A stretch of DNA of 64,000 nt from CAZHTF01 sp964535305. GTDB taxonomy: Bacteria; Planctomycetota; Phycisphaerae; UBA1845; Fen-1342. Below the pieces are notes generated by a model that saw only the letters and a list, made by a program, of their open reading frames with translations, did not search any database and was not told where the DNA came from. Positions 55,965-64,000 of this stretch are shown in pieces. The number at the start of each line of letters is the position of its first letter. Position 1 is the stretch's first letter. Where the stretch lies: contig CAZHTF010000005.1 of NCBI GenBank assembly GCA_964535305.1, positions 36,093 through 100,092 on the forward strand. The letters are read 5' to 3'. Position numbers and translations under genes: made by a program.

Positions 55965-56003
55965 GGTCGGCTGAGTCGCGTTGGTTGCACGCAGGACGTG
56001 GGC

Positions 56004-56435
56004 ATGTTGCTGCAGAGGCTGCTCTCATCACAGGTGGTCGACGCGCTGCAGTGGACGGCGCGCTTCTCGGAGGCGCGCCACCGCGTGCTGGCCGAGAACG
56101 TCGCGAACATCCACACGCCCAATTTCCGCGCCAAGGGGCTCGACCCGCAGCTCTTTCGACGCAACCTGCGCGACGCGCTGGAATCGGCCGACGCCGGCCA
56201 GCGTCCACTCGAGCTGCGCGACGACGCCCAGACGCAGCGCTCCGCGAACGGGCAAATACGGTTCGAGCCGACGCCGCACCCGACGCACCTGCAGTTTCAC
56301 GACGGCACGCAGACGATGGTGGAATCGCTGATGAGCGACGTAGCCCAAAACGCGCTGAGCTACGAGATGGCCACGGCCCTGCTGCGGACGCGGTTTGACG
56401 GGATGCTCAGCGCGATTCGAGGACGCACGCAATGA
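56004..56435 (+). CDS. flgB: Flagellar basal-body rod protein FlgB
   Basis: A 143-residue proximal rod protein. ATG 56004 has AGGA seven bases upstream; GTG 55998 overlaps it too closely. The rod-protein signature is LQWTARFSEARHRVLAENVANIHTPNFRAKGL (seen in parts), with the ANVANxxTP motif, and the C-terminal helix SDVAQNALSYEMATALLRTRFDGMLSAIRG. It overlaps flgC (ATGA), the standard flgBC-fliE order. Confidence 0.93.
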   Translation: MLLQRLLSSQVVDALQWTARFSEARHRVLAENVANIHTPNFRAKGLDPQLFRRNLRDALESADAGQRPLELRDDAQTQRSANGQIRFEPTPHPTHLQFHDGTQTMVESLMSDVAQNALSYEMATALLRTRFDGMLSAIRGRTQ

Positions 56436-56842
56436 TCGCCGCCATGGAGATTTCGAGCTCGGCCCTGATCGCGCAGCGCGTGCGCATGGACGTGATCGCC
56501 GGGAATCTCGCCAATGCCGACGTGACCGAGCAGGTCGACGGGACCGGCCAGCCTTATCGCCGACGAATCGTGACGCTCACCTCGGGCGACGGACGGGGCG
56601 GCCCGGGCGTCCACGTCGCGGAGATCGGCGTCGATGGGGCGCCCTTCCGGCTGGTGCACGATCCGGGGCACGCCAACGCGCTGCGCGAGGGGCCCAACCG
56701 CGGCTACGTGCAGTATCCGAACGTGAACATCACGATGGAATACGTGGACGCGATGTCGGCCTCGCGCGCCTACGAGGCGAACCTGGCCATGCTGAATCTC
56801 AGCCGCAACATGGCCCAGCAGGCCCTGCGGCTGTTCGCGTGA
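56432..56842 (+). CDS. flgC: Flagellar basal-body rod protein FlgC
   Basis: A 136-residue rod protein. N-terminal ISSSALIAQRVRMDVIAGNLANADVTEQ (seen in parts) carries the A-x-N-x-A-N motif, and the C-terminus has the flagellar rod/hook consensus YVQYPNVNITMEYVDAMSASRAYEANLAMLNLSRNMAQQALRL. ATG 56432 overlaps the flgB stop; ATG 56444 is an alternative and closer to family length. Confidence 0.95.
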   Translation: MIAAMEISSSALIAQRVRMDVIAGNLANADVTEQVDGTGQPYRRRIVTLTSGDGRGGPGVHVAEIGVDGAPFRLVHDPGHANALREGPNRGYVQYPNVNITMEYVDAMSASRAYEANLAMLNLSRNMAQQALRLFA

Positions 56843-56877
56843 ACTCGGCTACTTTTATTCGGACGAGTTAGGACCGC

Positions 56878-57186
56878 ATGAGCGACCTGCTGACCAGCAT
56901 CGGCGGACTGACGCCCGGCGTCGCCGCGCCCCGCGCAGAATCCGCCGCGCAAGCCCCGGCAGCGGGCGACGGGTTTGCCGCACTTCTGCGCGGCCAGCTC
57001 GAAACCGTCAGCAAGATGCAGGGCGAAGCCGATGAGAACGTCAAGAAACTGCTCACGGGTGAGTCGGCGAACATGAGCGAAGTGTTCGTCGCGGCCCGCA
57101 AGGCGCAGGTGGCGTTCTCGTTGCTGATGGAAATCCGCAACAAGCTGGTCGAAGCCTACCAGGAACTCCAGAACCTGCGCGTCTGA
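56878..57186 (+). CDS. fliE: Flagellar hook-basal body complex protein FliE
   Basis: A 102-residue protein linking the MS ring to the rod. A Gly/Ala-rich N-terminus is followed by FAALLRGQLETVSKMQGEAD, the family segment LLTGESANMSEVFVAARKAQVAFSLLMEIRNKLVEAYQEL (seen in parts) and the terminal NLRV. Located in the canonical flgC-fliE-fliF order. Confidence 0.94.
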   Translation: MSDLLTSIGGLTPGVAAPRAESAAQAPAAGDGFAALLRGQLETVSKMQGEADENVKKLLTGESANMSEVFVAARKAQVAFSLLMEIRNKLVEAYQELQNLRV

Positions 57187-57311
57187 GCCGCGCGTGCCCA
57201 GCGCCCGCACGAACGCCGCCCCGACTGCATCCGCAGCGGCGCGCCGCGCGGCGGACCGCCCGCGTGCGGCGGCGAAATCGCCCCTGAGCAGTGGTGGAAA
57301 CGGAGCCACGG

Positions 57312-59048
57312 ATGGCGTCACCGCAAGAGACCCTTGCGCAGATCACACGGCAACTGTCGGGACTCTCCGTCTCGCAGAAGCTGGCGATTTTCCTGGGCGC
57401 GACGCTGGTGGCCGGCTCGCTGGCCTGGATGACGCAATGGGCCGCGACGCCCGAAATGGTGCCGCTGCTCAACCAGTCACTCAGCCCGCAGGACGTCAGC
57501 CTGCTCGCCAGCGGGCTGGACTCGCTCAGCGAGCGCTACCGCATCGAAGGCGGGCAAGTGCTGGTGCGCGCCTCGGCAAACCAGCAAACCATCCTGGCCA
57601 AGTTGCAGCAGGCCGAGAAAATGCCCAGCGACACCAGCGCCGGCTTCCAGGCGCTGGTCAAGCAATCCAACCCCTGGATCTCGCAGGACGAGAACAACCG
57701 CCGCTGGACCGTCGCGCTGCAGGGCGAGATCGAGCAGGTGCTGCGGCAGTTCGGGGGCGTGCGTGACGCGCGCGTCTTCCTCAATCTAAACGCGGCGCAG
57801 CGCAGCTTCTCGCGCCGCGAGGCGCCCTCGTCCGCGAGCGTGACGCTCATCATGCGCAGCGGCGAGAACGTGCCACGCGAGCTGGCCCTGGCGGCGGCGC
57901 GGCTGGTATGCGGTGCGGTGCGCGGGCTTTCGCTGCGCAGCGTCGAAGTCGTCGACGGCAGCGGGCGCCCGGCGCTGGACTGGGACAGCGAAGAGAGCGA
58001 CAACAGCTCCGGGCTGCACCGGCTGCAACGGCAGGCCGAACGCGAAATCGCTCAGAAAATCCGCGATCAGCTCAGCTTCGATCCGAAGCTGCGCGTCAAC
58101 GTGCAAGTCGAGCTAGATCTGACCTCGCACGCGCTCGATTCCGAGACGCCCACCAAGCCGGTCGACATCAGCGAAGAAAGCACCAGCGAGGAGCTCCGCC
58201 GCGGCCGCCGCGCCGAAGCCTCCGGGCTCGAGCCCAACGTCGGCGCGACCGCGACCGGCGGCGGCAACGAGGACGAGACCAAGACCAACACAACCTCGAA
58301 ACGCGAAGCCGTCGCCGGCCGCACCAAGAAAATCGAGCGCACGCCCAGCGGCGCGATCCGCGCCGTCTTCGCGGCGATCAACGTTTCGCACACCTACCTC
58401 GAAGAAGTGCACCGCCGCACCACGCCCGATGGCCCGGCCGCGACCGAGCAGGACCTGCAGCGAATTTTCGAGGCGCAGCGCACGCGGATCGTCAACCAGG
58501 CCACGGCGCTGGTGAAGCCGCAGGAAGCTGAAAATGTCCGCGTCGACTGGTACTACGACACGACCGCCGAGAGCAAGCCGGCGCAGGCCGGCGCGCTGGG
58601 CGACACCTGGCAGCTCGCGCAGCGGCACGGTCCGCAGGCGGCCCTCGGGCTGCTGGCGCTGCTCTCGCTCGGGCTGATGATGCGGCTCTCACGCCAGTCG
58701 CCCACGGCCGAGTCCTTCGGCATGGAGCTGGGCCTGCCGCGCGAGGCGATCGAAGCCGCCAAGCAGGCCGCCGAGGATGTGCGGCGGACGGCCGCCAAGC
58801 CCGAGGCGGTGCGGGCGGCGGCAGCGGCGAGCGCTGCCATGGTCAGCGAGGGCGACGAGCCGCTCGCCCCCGGCATGCAGGCCCCCATCGGCCGCGCCAC
58901 CGGCACCGACGGCATTCTTGAAGCCCGCGAAGTCGACGAAGGCACCGTGCAGGTAAACAACATGATCAAGCAAATGTCGCAACTGGTGGACAGCAGCGCC
59001 GAAAACGTGGCGGCGACGCTCGAAAAGTGGATCGACAGCCCCCGCTAG
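57312..59048 (+). CDS. fliF: Flagellar M-ring protein FliF
   Basis: A 578-residue membrane protein forming the MS ring, base of the export gate and rotor. ATG 57312 has GGAG six bases upstream. First membrane span near residues 23-45 (KLAIFLGATLVAGSLAWMTQW), then ring-building motifs with MVPLLNQSLSPQDVSLLASGL, IRVQL-like strands DARVFLNLNAAQRSFSRREAPSSASVTL (seen in parts), an acidic/Thr-rich linker, and a second span near 440-458 (AALGLLALLSLGLMM). The C-terminal tail (VDEGTVQVNNMIKQMSQLVDSS, AATLEKWI) binds FliG. Confidence 0.95.
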   Translation: MASPQETLAQITRQLSGLSVSQKLAIFLGATLVAGSLAWMTQWAATPEMVPLLNQSLSPQDVSLLASGLDSLSERYRIEGGQVLVRASANQQTILAKLQQAEKMPSDTSAGFQALVKQSNPWISQDENNRRWTVALQGEIEQVLRQFGGVRDARVFLNLNAAQRSFSRREAPSSASVTLIMRSGENVPRELALAAARLVCGAVRGLSLRSVEVVDGSGRPALDWDSEESDNSSGLHRLQRQAEREIAQKIRDQLSFDPKLRVNVQVELDLTSHALDSETPTKPVDISEESTSEELRRGRRAEASGLEPNVGATATGGGNEDETKTNTTSKREAVAGRTKKIERTPSGAIRAVFAAINVSHTYLEEVHRRTTPDGPAATEQDLQRIFEAQRTRIVNQATALVKPQEAENVRVDWYYDTTAESKPAQAGALGDTWQLAQRHGPQAALGLLALLSLGLMMRLSRQSPTAESFGMELGLPREAIEAAKQAAEDVRRTAAKPEAVRAAAAASAAMVSEGDEPLAPGMQAPIGRATGTDGILEAREVDEGTVQVNNMIKQMSQLVDSSAENVAATLEKWIDSPR

Positions 59049-59057
59049 GCCGAAACC

Positions 59058-60092
59058 ATGCCGCTGTCACGAAAAATCGAGACGGCCGAGCCTGAGATCA
59101 GCGGCCTGCGCAAGGCCGCCATCCTGCTGCTGGCGCTGGACCAGGATGTCGCAGCCCGCGTACTCAAGCACCTGAGCCGCGACAAGGTCGAGGAAGTCTC
59201 GCGCGAGATCGCCAACATTGACCGCGTCACGCCGCAGCAGCGCACGCAGGTGATCCAGGAGTTCTACAACCTGGTGCTGGCGCGGCGCTACGTCGACATG
59301 GGCGGGCTGCCGCTGGCGCGTTCGCTGCTGGCCAAGACGCTCTCTCAGGAAGAATCCAAGAAAATCATCGCGGCCATCGAGCACCAGGTTTATGCACAGC
59401 CCTTCAGCTTCCTGCAGAAGACCGAGACCGAGAACCTGCTGACCTTCCTGGGCGGCGAGCACCCGCAGACCATCGCGCTGGTGCTCTCGCACATTCCGCC
59501 CGCGATGGCGGCCGAGATCCTGGTCGGCTTGCCGGCCGACCGGCAGGTCGAGGTCGTCTCGCGCATCGCCAACATGGACCAGACCAGCCCGGAGGTCATC
59601 AAGGAAGTCGAGCGCGGCCTCGAAAAACGCCTGGCCGGCCTGGTCGCCGAACGCTTCGAGCGCACCGGCGGCGTCAACGCCGTCGCCGAGATCCTCAACC
59701 TGGCGGGCCGCGCCACCGAACGCTCGGTCATGGAAGGACTGGCCGAATCCAATCCGGACCTGGTCGAGGACATCCGCCGCCTGATGTTCGTCTTCGAAGA
59801 CATTCTGCGGGTCGACGATCGCGGCATTCAGGCAGTGCTCAAGGAAGTCGAGAACGAGGAGCTGGCCCTGGCGCTCAAGTCCGCCAGCGACGAGCTCAAG
59901 GACAAGATCCTCAAGAACATGTCGGAACGCGCCGCGCAGCTCATCCGCGAGGAAATGGAATTCATGGGCCCGGTGCGCGTCGCCGACGTCGAAGCCGCGC
60001 AGCAGAAGATCGTGGACATCGTGCGGCGGCTCGAAGATGCGGGCGAAATCATCATCTCCGGCAAAGGCACCGACAAAGACATGATCGTCTAG
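59058..60092 (+). CDS. fliG: Flagellar motor switch protein FliG
   Basis: A 344-residue C-ring torque protein. N-terminal FliF-binding domain with LRKAAILLLALDQDVAARVLKHLSRDKVEEVSREIA (seen in parts); middle domain with the EHPQTIALVLSHI motif (GGEHPQT) that binds FliM; C-terminal domain with MFVFEDILRVDDRGIQAVLKEVENEELALALKSASDELKDKILKNMSERAA holding the charged torque helix, and GPVRVADVEAAQQKIVDIVRRLEDAGEI. Full length and complete. It begins 9 bp after fliF. Confidence 0.97.
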   Translation: MPLSRKIETAEPEISGLRKAAILLLALDQDVAARVLKHLSRDKVEEVSREIANIDRVTPQQRTQVIQEFYNLVLARRYVDMGGLPLARSLLAKTLSQEESKKIIAAIEHQVYAQPFSFLQKTETENLLTFLGGEHPQTIALVLSHIPPAMAAEILVGLPADRQVEVVSRIANMDQTSPEVIKEVERGLEKRLAGLVAERFERTGGVNAVAEILNLAGRATERSVMEGLAESNPDLVEDIRRLMFVFEDILRVDDRGIQAVLKEVENEELALALKSASDELKDKILKNMSERAAQLIREEMEFMGPVRVADVEAAQQKIVDIVRRLEDAGEIIISGKGTDKDMIV

Positions 60093-60176
60093 CCATCGAC
60101 GCAGACCCGGGCGAAGGCGTCCGAGGCGCGGGGCGACGCGGGGTGACGCGGGGCAGCGAATCGCGAGGAGCGGCAT

Positions 60177-60893
60177 TTGGCAGGCGTGCTCAAAAGTAGC
60201 AGGGCCCCGACGCAAACGGCCTTCAGCTTCGACGACCTGGATCGACAGGCGCAGACGATCCTGCGAGAAGCGCGCGAGCAAGCCCGCGAAGTCCTGCACG
60301 CTGCTCGGCAGGAAGCCCAGAGAACCGCGGAGCTGCTGGCCGAGCAGGCCCGCCAGCGCGGCTACGCCGAAGGCCGCGAAGCCGGGCAGCGCGAAGTGCT
60401 GGAAGAAGCGCGCCAGCAGCTCGCCACCCGCGTGAACACCCAGGCTGCGGAGTTGATTCAAACGCTCAGCGCGGCGATCGCGCGCTTTGAAAGTGAAAAA
60501 CGCTTCCTGCTGGCGGCGGCGGAAACCGGGCTGGTGCGACTGGCCCTGGCGATCGCGCAGAAAATCTGCAAGGCACTGCCCGCGCGCCAGCCGCAGGTCG
60601 CGCTCGAGAATGCCCGCACGCTGCTGGGCATGGTGCAGCATCAGCAGGATCTGGCGCTGCACCTGAATCCACAGGACGCGGAGTTCGTGCGCAGCGCCAT
60701 TCCCGCGCTGGCCGATGCGCTCGCCAGCGCCAAGCACGTTCGCATCGTGGCGGATGAGACGCTCGCGCGCGGCGGCTGCGTGCTGCGCGGAGAAGAGACC
60801 GAGATTGACGCGCGGCTCGAGCAGCAATTGCAGATGCTCGCGGACGCGCTGCTGCCCGGGGACGACGCCGCGGCCGGCGAGGAGGCCCCGTGA
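60177..60893 (+). CDS. fliH: Flagellar assembly protein FliH
   Basis: A 238-residue regulator of the FliI export ATPase. TTG 60177 is used because GAGGAG lies six bases upstream. A long N-terminal coiled coil with small-residue spacing (ILREAREQAREVLHAARQEAQRTAELLAEQARQRGYAEGREAGQREVLEEARQQ, seen in parts) matches the FliH/V-type ATPase stator-like repeat. The C-terminal lobe has LALAIAQKICKALPA, LHLNPQDAEFV and IVADETLARGGCVLRGEETEIDARLEQQL. Its stop overlaps the fliI GTG start. The order fliG-fliH-fliI-fliJ is canonical. Confidence 0.93.
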   Translation: MAGVLKSSRAPTQTAFSFDDLDRQAQTILREAREQAREVLHAARQEAQRTAELLAEQARQRGYAEGREAGQREVLEEARQQLATRVNTQAAELIQTLSAAIARFESEKRFLLAAAETGLVRLALAIAQKICKALPARQPQVALENARTLLGMVQHQQDLALHLNPQDAEFVRSAIPALADALASAKHVRIVADETLARGGCVLRGEETEIDARLEQQLQMLADALLPGDDAAAGEEAP

Positions 60894-62239
60894 GTCTTGC
60901 CGAAGCTGTCGAGTTCAACCCGTTTGACGCGCTGGCACAGGAGCTGACCGACATGGGCAGCGAGCGCGTCAGCGGGCGTGTTGCGGCGGTGCGCGGCTTG
61001 ACGATCTGGGTGGCAGGGCTGCCGGCGCCGGTCGGGGCGCGCTGCGCGATTCAGACCCGCAGCGACGGCCTGATCGAGGCGGAAATTGTCGGGCTGCAAG
61101 CCGGTCAGGCGCTGCTGACGCCGCTGGGAGATTTGGGCGGCGTGTCGCCGGGCGATCGCGTGCGAGTTCGCGCGACGGCGGCGCGCGTCGGCGTCGGGCC
61201 GGCGCTGCTGGGCCGCATCATCGATACACACGGGCGCGCCATCGACGGCGGCCCACCGCCGCCACTGGCGCGGCGCTACCCGCTTTACTGCAACGCGCCG
61301 CCGGCGCTGCGGCGCCGCGCAATCGATGCGCCGCTGGGACTGGGCATTCGAGCGCTGGACGCACTGCTCACCGCCGGCGTGGGCCAGCGCCTGGGCGTGT
61401 TCGCCGGCACGGGCGTGGGCAAGAGCGTGCTGATGGGCACGATCTGCCGACACTCACAGGCGGATGTGAACGTGATCGCGCTGGTGGGCGAGCGCGGCCG
61501 CGAAGTCGGCGACTTCGTCCGAAACCAGCTCGGGCCCGCGGGCCTGGCCCGCAGCGTGCTCGTGGTGTGCACCTCCGACGAAGCCCCGGCCCTGCGCGTC
61601 CGCGCATGCTTCCAGGCCACCGCCATCGCCGAGTATTTCCGCGACCAGGGGCTGAACGTGCTGCTGATGATGGACTCGCTGACGCGCATGGCGATGGCTC
61701 AGCGGCAAATCGGACTCAGCGCCGGAGAGGCACCGACCGCAAAAGGCTATCCGCCCAGCGCCTTCGCGCTGCTGCCGCGGCTGCTGGAGCGCGCCGGCCG
61801 CACACAGCGCGGCAGCGTCACCGGCATCTACACCGTGCTGGTCGAAGGCGACGACCTGGACGACCCGCTCGCAGACGCGGCGCGCGGCATTCTCGATGGG
61901 CACATCTGGCTCAGCCGCAAGCTCGCAAACCGCGGGCATTTCCCGGCGATCGACGTGCTGGCCAGCATCAGCCGCGTGGCCGACGACGTCACCGACGCCG
62001 CCCAGCAGGCCGCGGCGCGGCGTGTGCGGCGCGTGCTGGCGACCTGGAATGACATCGAGGACCTGGTCAGCATCGGCGCGTATGTGCCGGGCGCCAGTGC
62101 GGAGTATGACCTGGCGGTGCGCTCGCGCGAGGCGCTCAGCGCGTTCCTGACACAGCCGCGTGACTCCGCCGGAACATTCGAACAGCATGTCGCGCAATTG
62201 CATGCGCTGACGCGCAGCTTCGACGCCAGCGGCAACTGA
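60890..62239 (+). CDS. fliI: Flagellum-specific ATPase FliI
   Basis: A 449-residue type III export ATPase related to the F1 beta subunit. GTG 60890 overlaps the fliH stop. Motifs: GVSPGDRVRVRAT, GLGIRALDALLTAGVGQRLGVFAGTGVGKS with Walker A AGTGVGKS, IALVGERGREVGDFVRNQLG, Walker B NVLLMMDSLTRMAMAQRQIGLSAGE, KGYPPSAFALLPRLLERAGR, and the catalytic SVTGIYTVLVEGDDLDDP, seen in parts. Full length; should drive or assist flagellar protein export with FliH and FliJ. Confidence 0.97.
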   Translation: MSLAEAVEFNPFDALAQELTDMGSERVSGRVAAVRGLTIWVAGLPAPVGARCAIQTRSDGLIEAEIVGLQAGQALLTPLGDLGGVSPGDRVRVRATAARVGVGPALLGRIIDTHGRAIDGGPPPPLARRYPLYCNAPPALRRRAIDAPLGLGIRALDALLTAGVGQRLGVFAGTGVGKSVLMGTICRHSQADVNVIALVGERGREVGDFVRNQLGPAGLARSVLVVCTSDEAPALRVRACFQATAIAEYFRDQGLNVLLMMDSLTRMAMAQRQIGLSAGEAPTAKGYPPSAFALLPRLLERAGRTQRGSVTGIYTVLVEGDDLDDPLADAARGILDGHIWLSRKLANRGHFPAIDVLASISRVADDVTDAAQQAAARRVRRVLATWNDIEDLVSIGAYVPGASAEYDLAVRSREALSAFLTQPRDSAGTFEQHVAQLHALTRSFDASGN

Positions 62240-62268
62240 CGCCGCCCAGATAGGAGCGTACAGCGAGC

Positions 62269-62721
62269 ATGGCGCGGCGATTTCAATTCCGACTGGCGAC
62301 CGTGCTGCGTGTGCGCGCCGTGCGCGAGCGCGAGGCCAAGCGCCGCGTCGCCGAAAAGTGGGCGGAGATCGCGCGGCTCGATGCGTTGACCCAGCAGACA
62401 TATGCGGAGCTGGATGCGCGGCAGGAGACGCTGCGGAAGACGCAGCACGCGGCCGGGCTGGATTTGCAGGAATTGGCCCGGCAGCGGGCCTGGATCGCGC
62501 ACCTGCGAAAGATGCAGTGGGAGCGGCAGAACCTGCGCCGGCGGCTGCTCGAGCAACTGCGCGAACTGCAAGCGCAGCTCGCCGCCGCCCGCACGCAGAC
62601 GCGCGTGATCGAGAAGCTGAAAGAGCGCAACCTGGCGGCCTATCGCGCGGCGCTCGGTAAGCACGAACAATCGCAAAGCGAGCAACTGGCACAGCACTTG
62701 CACGCGTTGGATGAGCGCTGA
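62269..62721 (+). CDS. fliJ: Flagellar export protein FliJ
   Basis: A 150-residue coiled-coil protein that acts as the central stalk of the FliI ring. Starts MARRFQFRLATVLRVRAVREREAKRRV, with the FliJ N-terminal pattern (F.F.L..VL..R...E), and continues as a long antiparallel coiled coil rich in Arg, Gln and Leu to the end. It follows fliI by 29 bp and its TGA overlaps the next ATG (TGATG). Confidence 0.88.
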   Translation: MARRFQFRLATVLRVRAVREREAKRRVAEKWAEIARLDALTQQTYAELDARQETLRKTQHAAGLDLQELARQRAWIAHLRKMQWERQNLRRRLLEQLRELQAQLAAARTQTRVIEKLKERNLAAYRAALGKHEQSQSEQLAQHLHALDER

Positions 62722-63422
62722 TGTTGTCCAAGCTCTTCAATCTCGTGGCGATCCTGGCGCTTGCGACGCTGATCTCCAGCAGCGCCTTCGTCGGCTATCT
62801 GGTGGCCAGCGGCGCGCTGACCGCCGCACGCGCCGCGCAGATCGCCGCCGTGCTGCGCGGCGAGTATGACGCCGAAGCTGCGCCCGAAGCGCACGCTTCG
62901 ACGACGCAACCGGCGCACGCTGAACCGTCCGCGGCCCCGGGCAGCGGTGCACGTGTCCATCATCTGGAAGGCGGGCTGGCGCGCGATCAGTTGCGGCGTG
63001 CGTCGCTGGAGCGGGCCGAGCGCGACGTGCGCGCCCGCCAGGCGCTGCTGGATCAGGCGATGCAGCAGCTCATCACGCAGCAGGAGTCGTTCGAGGATTC
63101 GAAGAAGGAATGGAACGCGAAGCGCGCCAAGCTGGCATCGAGCATGGGCGACGAGGGCTTCCAGCGCGAGCTGCAGTACGTCGAGAAGCTCGCGCCCAAG
63201 CAGGCCAAGGAGCACATTCTGCGCGCCTGGCAGAAGCAGCCCGCGGACGTGGTGCGGCTGTTCAACGCGCTGGATCCTGGACGCGGTCAGAAAATTCTCG
63301 AGCAATTCAAGAGCCCGGCCGAACTGGACGTGGTTCACGCGCTGCTGGAGCAGTTGCGGACACAACAGAGCGATTCGTCGCCCGCGGAGGAACGGACGTC
63401 TCCCGCCGACGCCTCACCGTAG
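62721..63422 (+). CDS. MotE-like flagellar protein (MgtE N-domain)
   Basis: A 233-residue protein. N-terminal membrane span (LFNLVAILALATLISSSAFVGYLVAS) is followed by a Pro/Ala linker, a coiled coil (LRRASLERAERDVRARQALLDQAMQQLITQQESFEDSKKEWNAKRAKLASSM, seen in parts), and a C-terminal MgtE-intracellular-type helical domain (YVEKLAPKQAKEHILRAWQKQPADVVRLFNALDPGRGQKILEQFKSPAELD). This is the plan of MotE/YlxF-type chaperones for MotC or flagellar export, usually found beside fliJ as here. The TM start ATG is overlapped by the fliJ stop. Confidence 0.8.
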   Translation: MLSKLFNLVAILALATLISSSAFVGYLVASGALTAARAAQIAAVLRGEYDAEAAPEAHASTTQPAHAEPSAAPGSGARVHHLEGGLARDQLRRASLERAERDVRARQALLDQAMQQLITQQESFEDSKKEWNAKRAKLASSMGDEGFQRELQYVEKLAPKQAKEHILRAWQKQPADVVRLFNALDPGRGQKILEQFKSPAELDVVHALLEQLRTQQSDSSPAEERTSPADASP

Positions 63423-63429
63423 GTGTCTG

Positions 63430-64000
63430 ATGGAATCAATGTCCGTGGCGGGCCGCGCGACGGCCGCCGACCCGCGCACGCCGCTCGGCGCGCACGCGCT
63501 GCTGGACCTGATCGCCACACTGACGCCCGACGCTGCGACCGCTTTGCGTGCGGATCGTCTGGCAGACAAGCGGCTGGACGTGGAGGCGCGCCGCGCGCGG
63601 CGCAGCGACCTGGCAGATGCCTCGCGCGCCGGTGCGGCGCGCAGCAGCACGATGCAACAGGCTGCGACGCAGGCGCGCAGCGAGCAGCGGCAGCACTTTC
63701 GCCACACGCTCGCACGCGTTACGCAGTCGGGGAATGGATCCGTCACCGAGTCCCCGCGCCTCGAAGCGGTGGGCGTCACGCAGGCGCAAGCGCGTTCGAG
63801 CTCGGCAATCGCGGCCCCACCCGCGAATCCCGCTGCGCCCGCGGCCGGCGATGCGCGCGGCAGTTTCGCCGCGTCCACCCCGCCGAGCCCAGATGGCCGC
63901 GCCGAAAACGGTCTCAGCAGCGGCACGCGCGCCGTTGCACCGCCCGACCCCGTGGCAGGCGCAGCGCTCGCGCGCGCCGGTGAAGCGGCCACGAAAAGTT
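63430..64000 (+). CDS. Putative flagellar hook-length control protein FliK, N-terminal part (right edge)
   Basis: An open frame of 190 codons from ATG 63430 runs off the right edge. The visible part is low-complexity: Ala/Arg-rich helix (TPLGAHALLDLIATLTPDAATALRADRLADKRL, seen in parts) followed by a Pro/Ala/Ser/Gly-rich disordered region. FliK proteins have such disordered N-termini and a conserved C-terminal domain that is beyond the window, so identity rests on position after fliJ and the MotE-like gene. A GGTG at 63422-63425 is a weak ribosome-binding site. Confidence 0.5.
   Translation, partial: MESMSVAGRATAADPRTPLGAHALLDLIATLTPDAATALRADRLADKRLDVEARRARRSDLADASRAGAARSSTMQQAATQARSEQRQHFRHTLARVTQSGNGSVTESPRLEAVGVTQAQARSSSAIAAPPANPAAPAAGDARGSFAASTPPSPDGRAENGLSSGTRAVAPPDPVAGAALARAGEAATKS

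Noticed and set aside
55965..56003. Sigma-54 promoter before flgB (TTGCAC near 56000)
   Set aside because: No GG ten bases before the GC; spacing is wrong.
59067..60827. A 586-codon open frame on the minus strand
   Set aside because: Antisense to fliG and fliH, both unmistakable; the product is His/Gln/Arg-rich shadow.

Overview
The window is about 64 kb of GC-rich (roughly two-thirds G+C), densely packed bacterial chromosome. It most likely comes from a flagellated member of the Planctomycetota. The evidence is the combination of a TPR protein ending in two RNA-polymerase-alpha C-terminal-like domains, two GroELs flanking one GroES, many exported repeat proteins (HEAT, TPR, PDZ), a YeaH/YhbH-type von Willebrand protein, DUF3754 and Uma2 proteins, and strong use of GTG and TTG starts. 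I cannot assign a class from sequence alone. No rRNA, CRISPR array, intact insertion sequence or prophage was seen; one tRNA-Ser(GCU) is present.

Layout. 1-8.5 kb: an exported PDZ-ended protein (cut by the left edge), an ECF sigma / zinc anti-sigma pair, smpB, a CPBP membrane protease, two overlapping paralogous exported proteins each made of three LPP20-like repeats, a small acidic protein and coaD. 8.5-19 kb: an exported HEAT-repeat protein, a membrane-anchored metallophosphoesterase, a minimal bifunctional PutA, recA, tRNA-Ser, rho and lexA. recA and lexA have near-consensus sigma-70 promoters sharing a 21-bp element, the best candidate for this lineage's SOS operator. 19-24 kb: a membrane GT2 glycosyltransferase, a PIN toxin with an unusually large partner protein in visibly less GC-rich DNA, an SDR threonine-dehydrogenase-like enzyme, yajC and tgt. 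25-34 kb: the TPR/alphaCTD protein divergent from metH, a lone YeaH/YhbH protein, an ABC exporter and an FmdB zinc ribbon. 34-41 kb: a protein-folding block (dnaJ-grpE and groEL1-groES-groEL2, the latter closed by a clear intrinsic terminator) separated by a Uma2 protein. 41-50 kb: a glutaryl-CoA-dehydrogenase-like enzyme, an intergenic cluster of short palindromic repeats, a DUF3754 protein, transaldolase, fliM, a YhhQ-type queuosine-precursor transporter, class I aldolase and a GAF-GGDEF cyclase with an intact I-site.

50.5-64 kb is one long plus-strand flagellar cluster: TPR protein, FlgN-like chaperone, FleS/FlrB-like kinase, NtrC-type FleR/FlrC-like regulator, flgB, flgC, fliE, fliF, fliG, fliH, fliI, fliJ, a MotE-like protein and a FliK-like protein cut by the right edge. 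The two-component pair probably governs sigma-54-dependent steps of flagellar assembly; fliM lies apart, at 45 kb.

Themes: proteostasis and ribosome rescue (smpB, GroE, DnaJ/GrpE), SOS response (recA, lexA), tRNA modification (tgt and a queuosine-precursor permease), central carbon and amino-acid metabolism (PutA, MetH, aldolase, transaldolase, acyl-CoA dehydrogenase) and motility with c-di-GMP signalling. Functional calls rest on motif recognition by eye; no database search was run.
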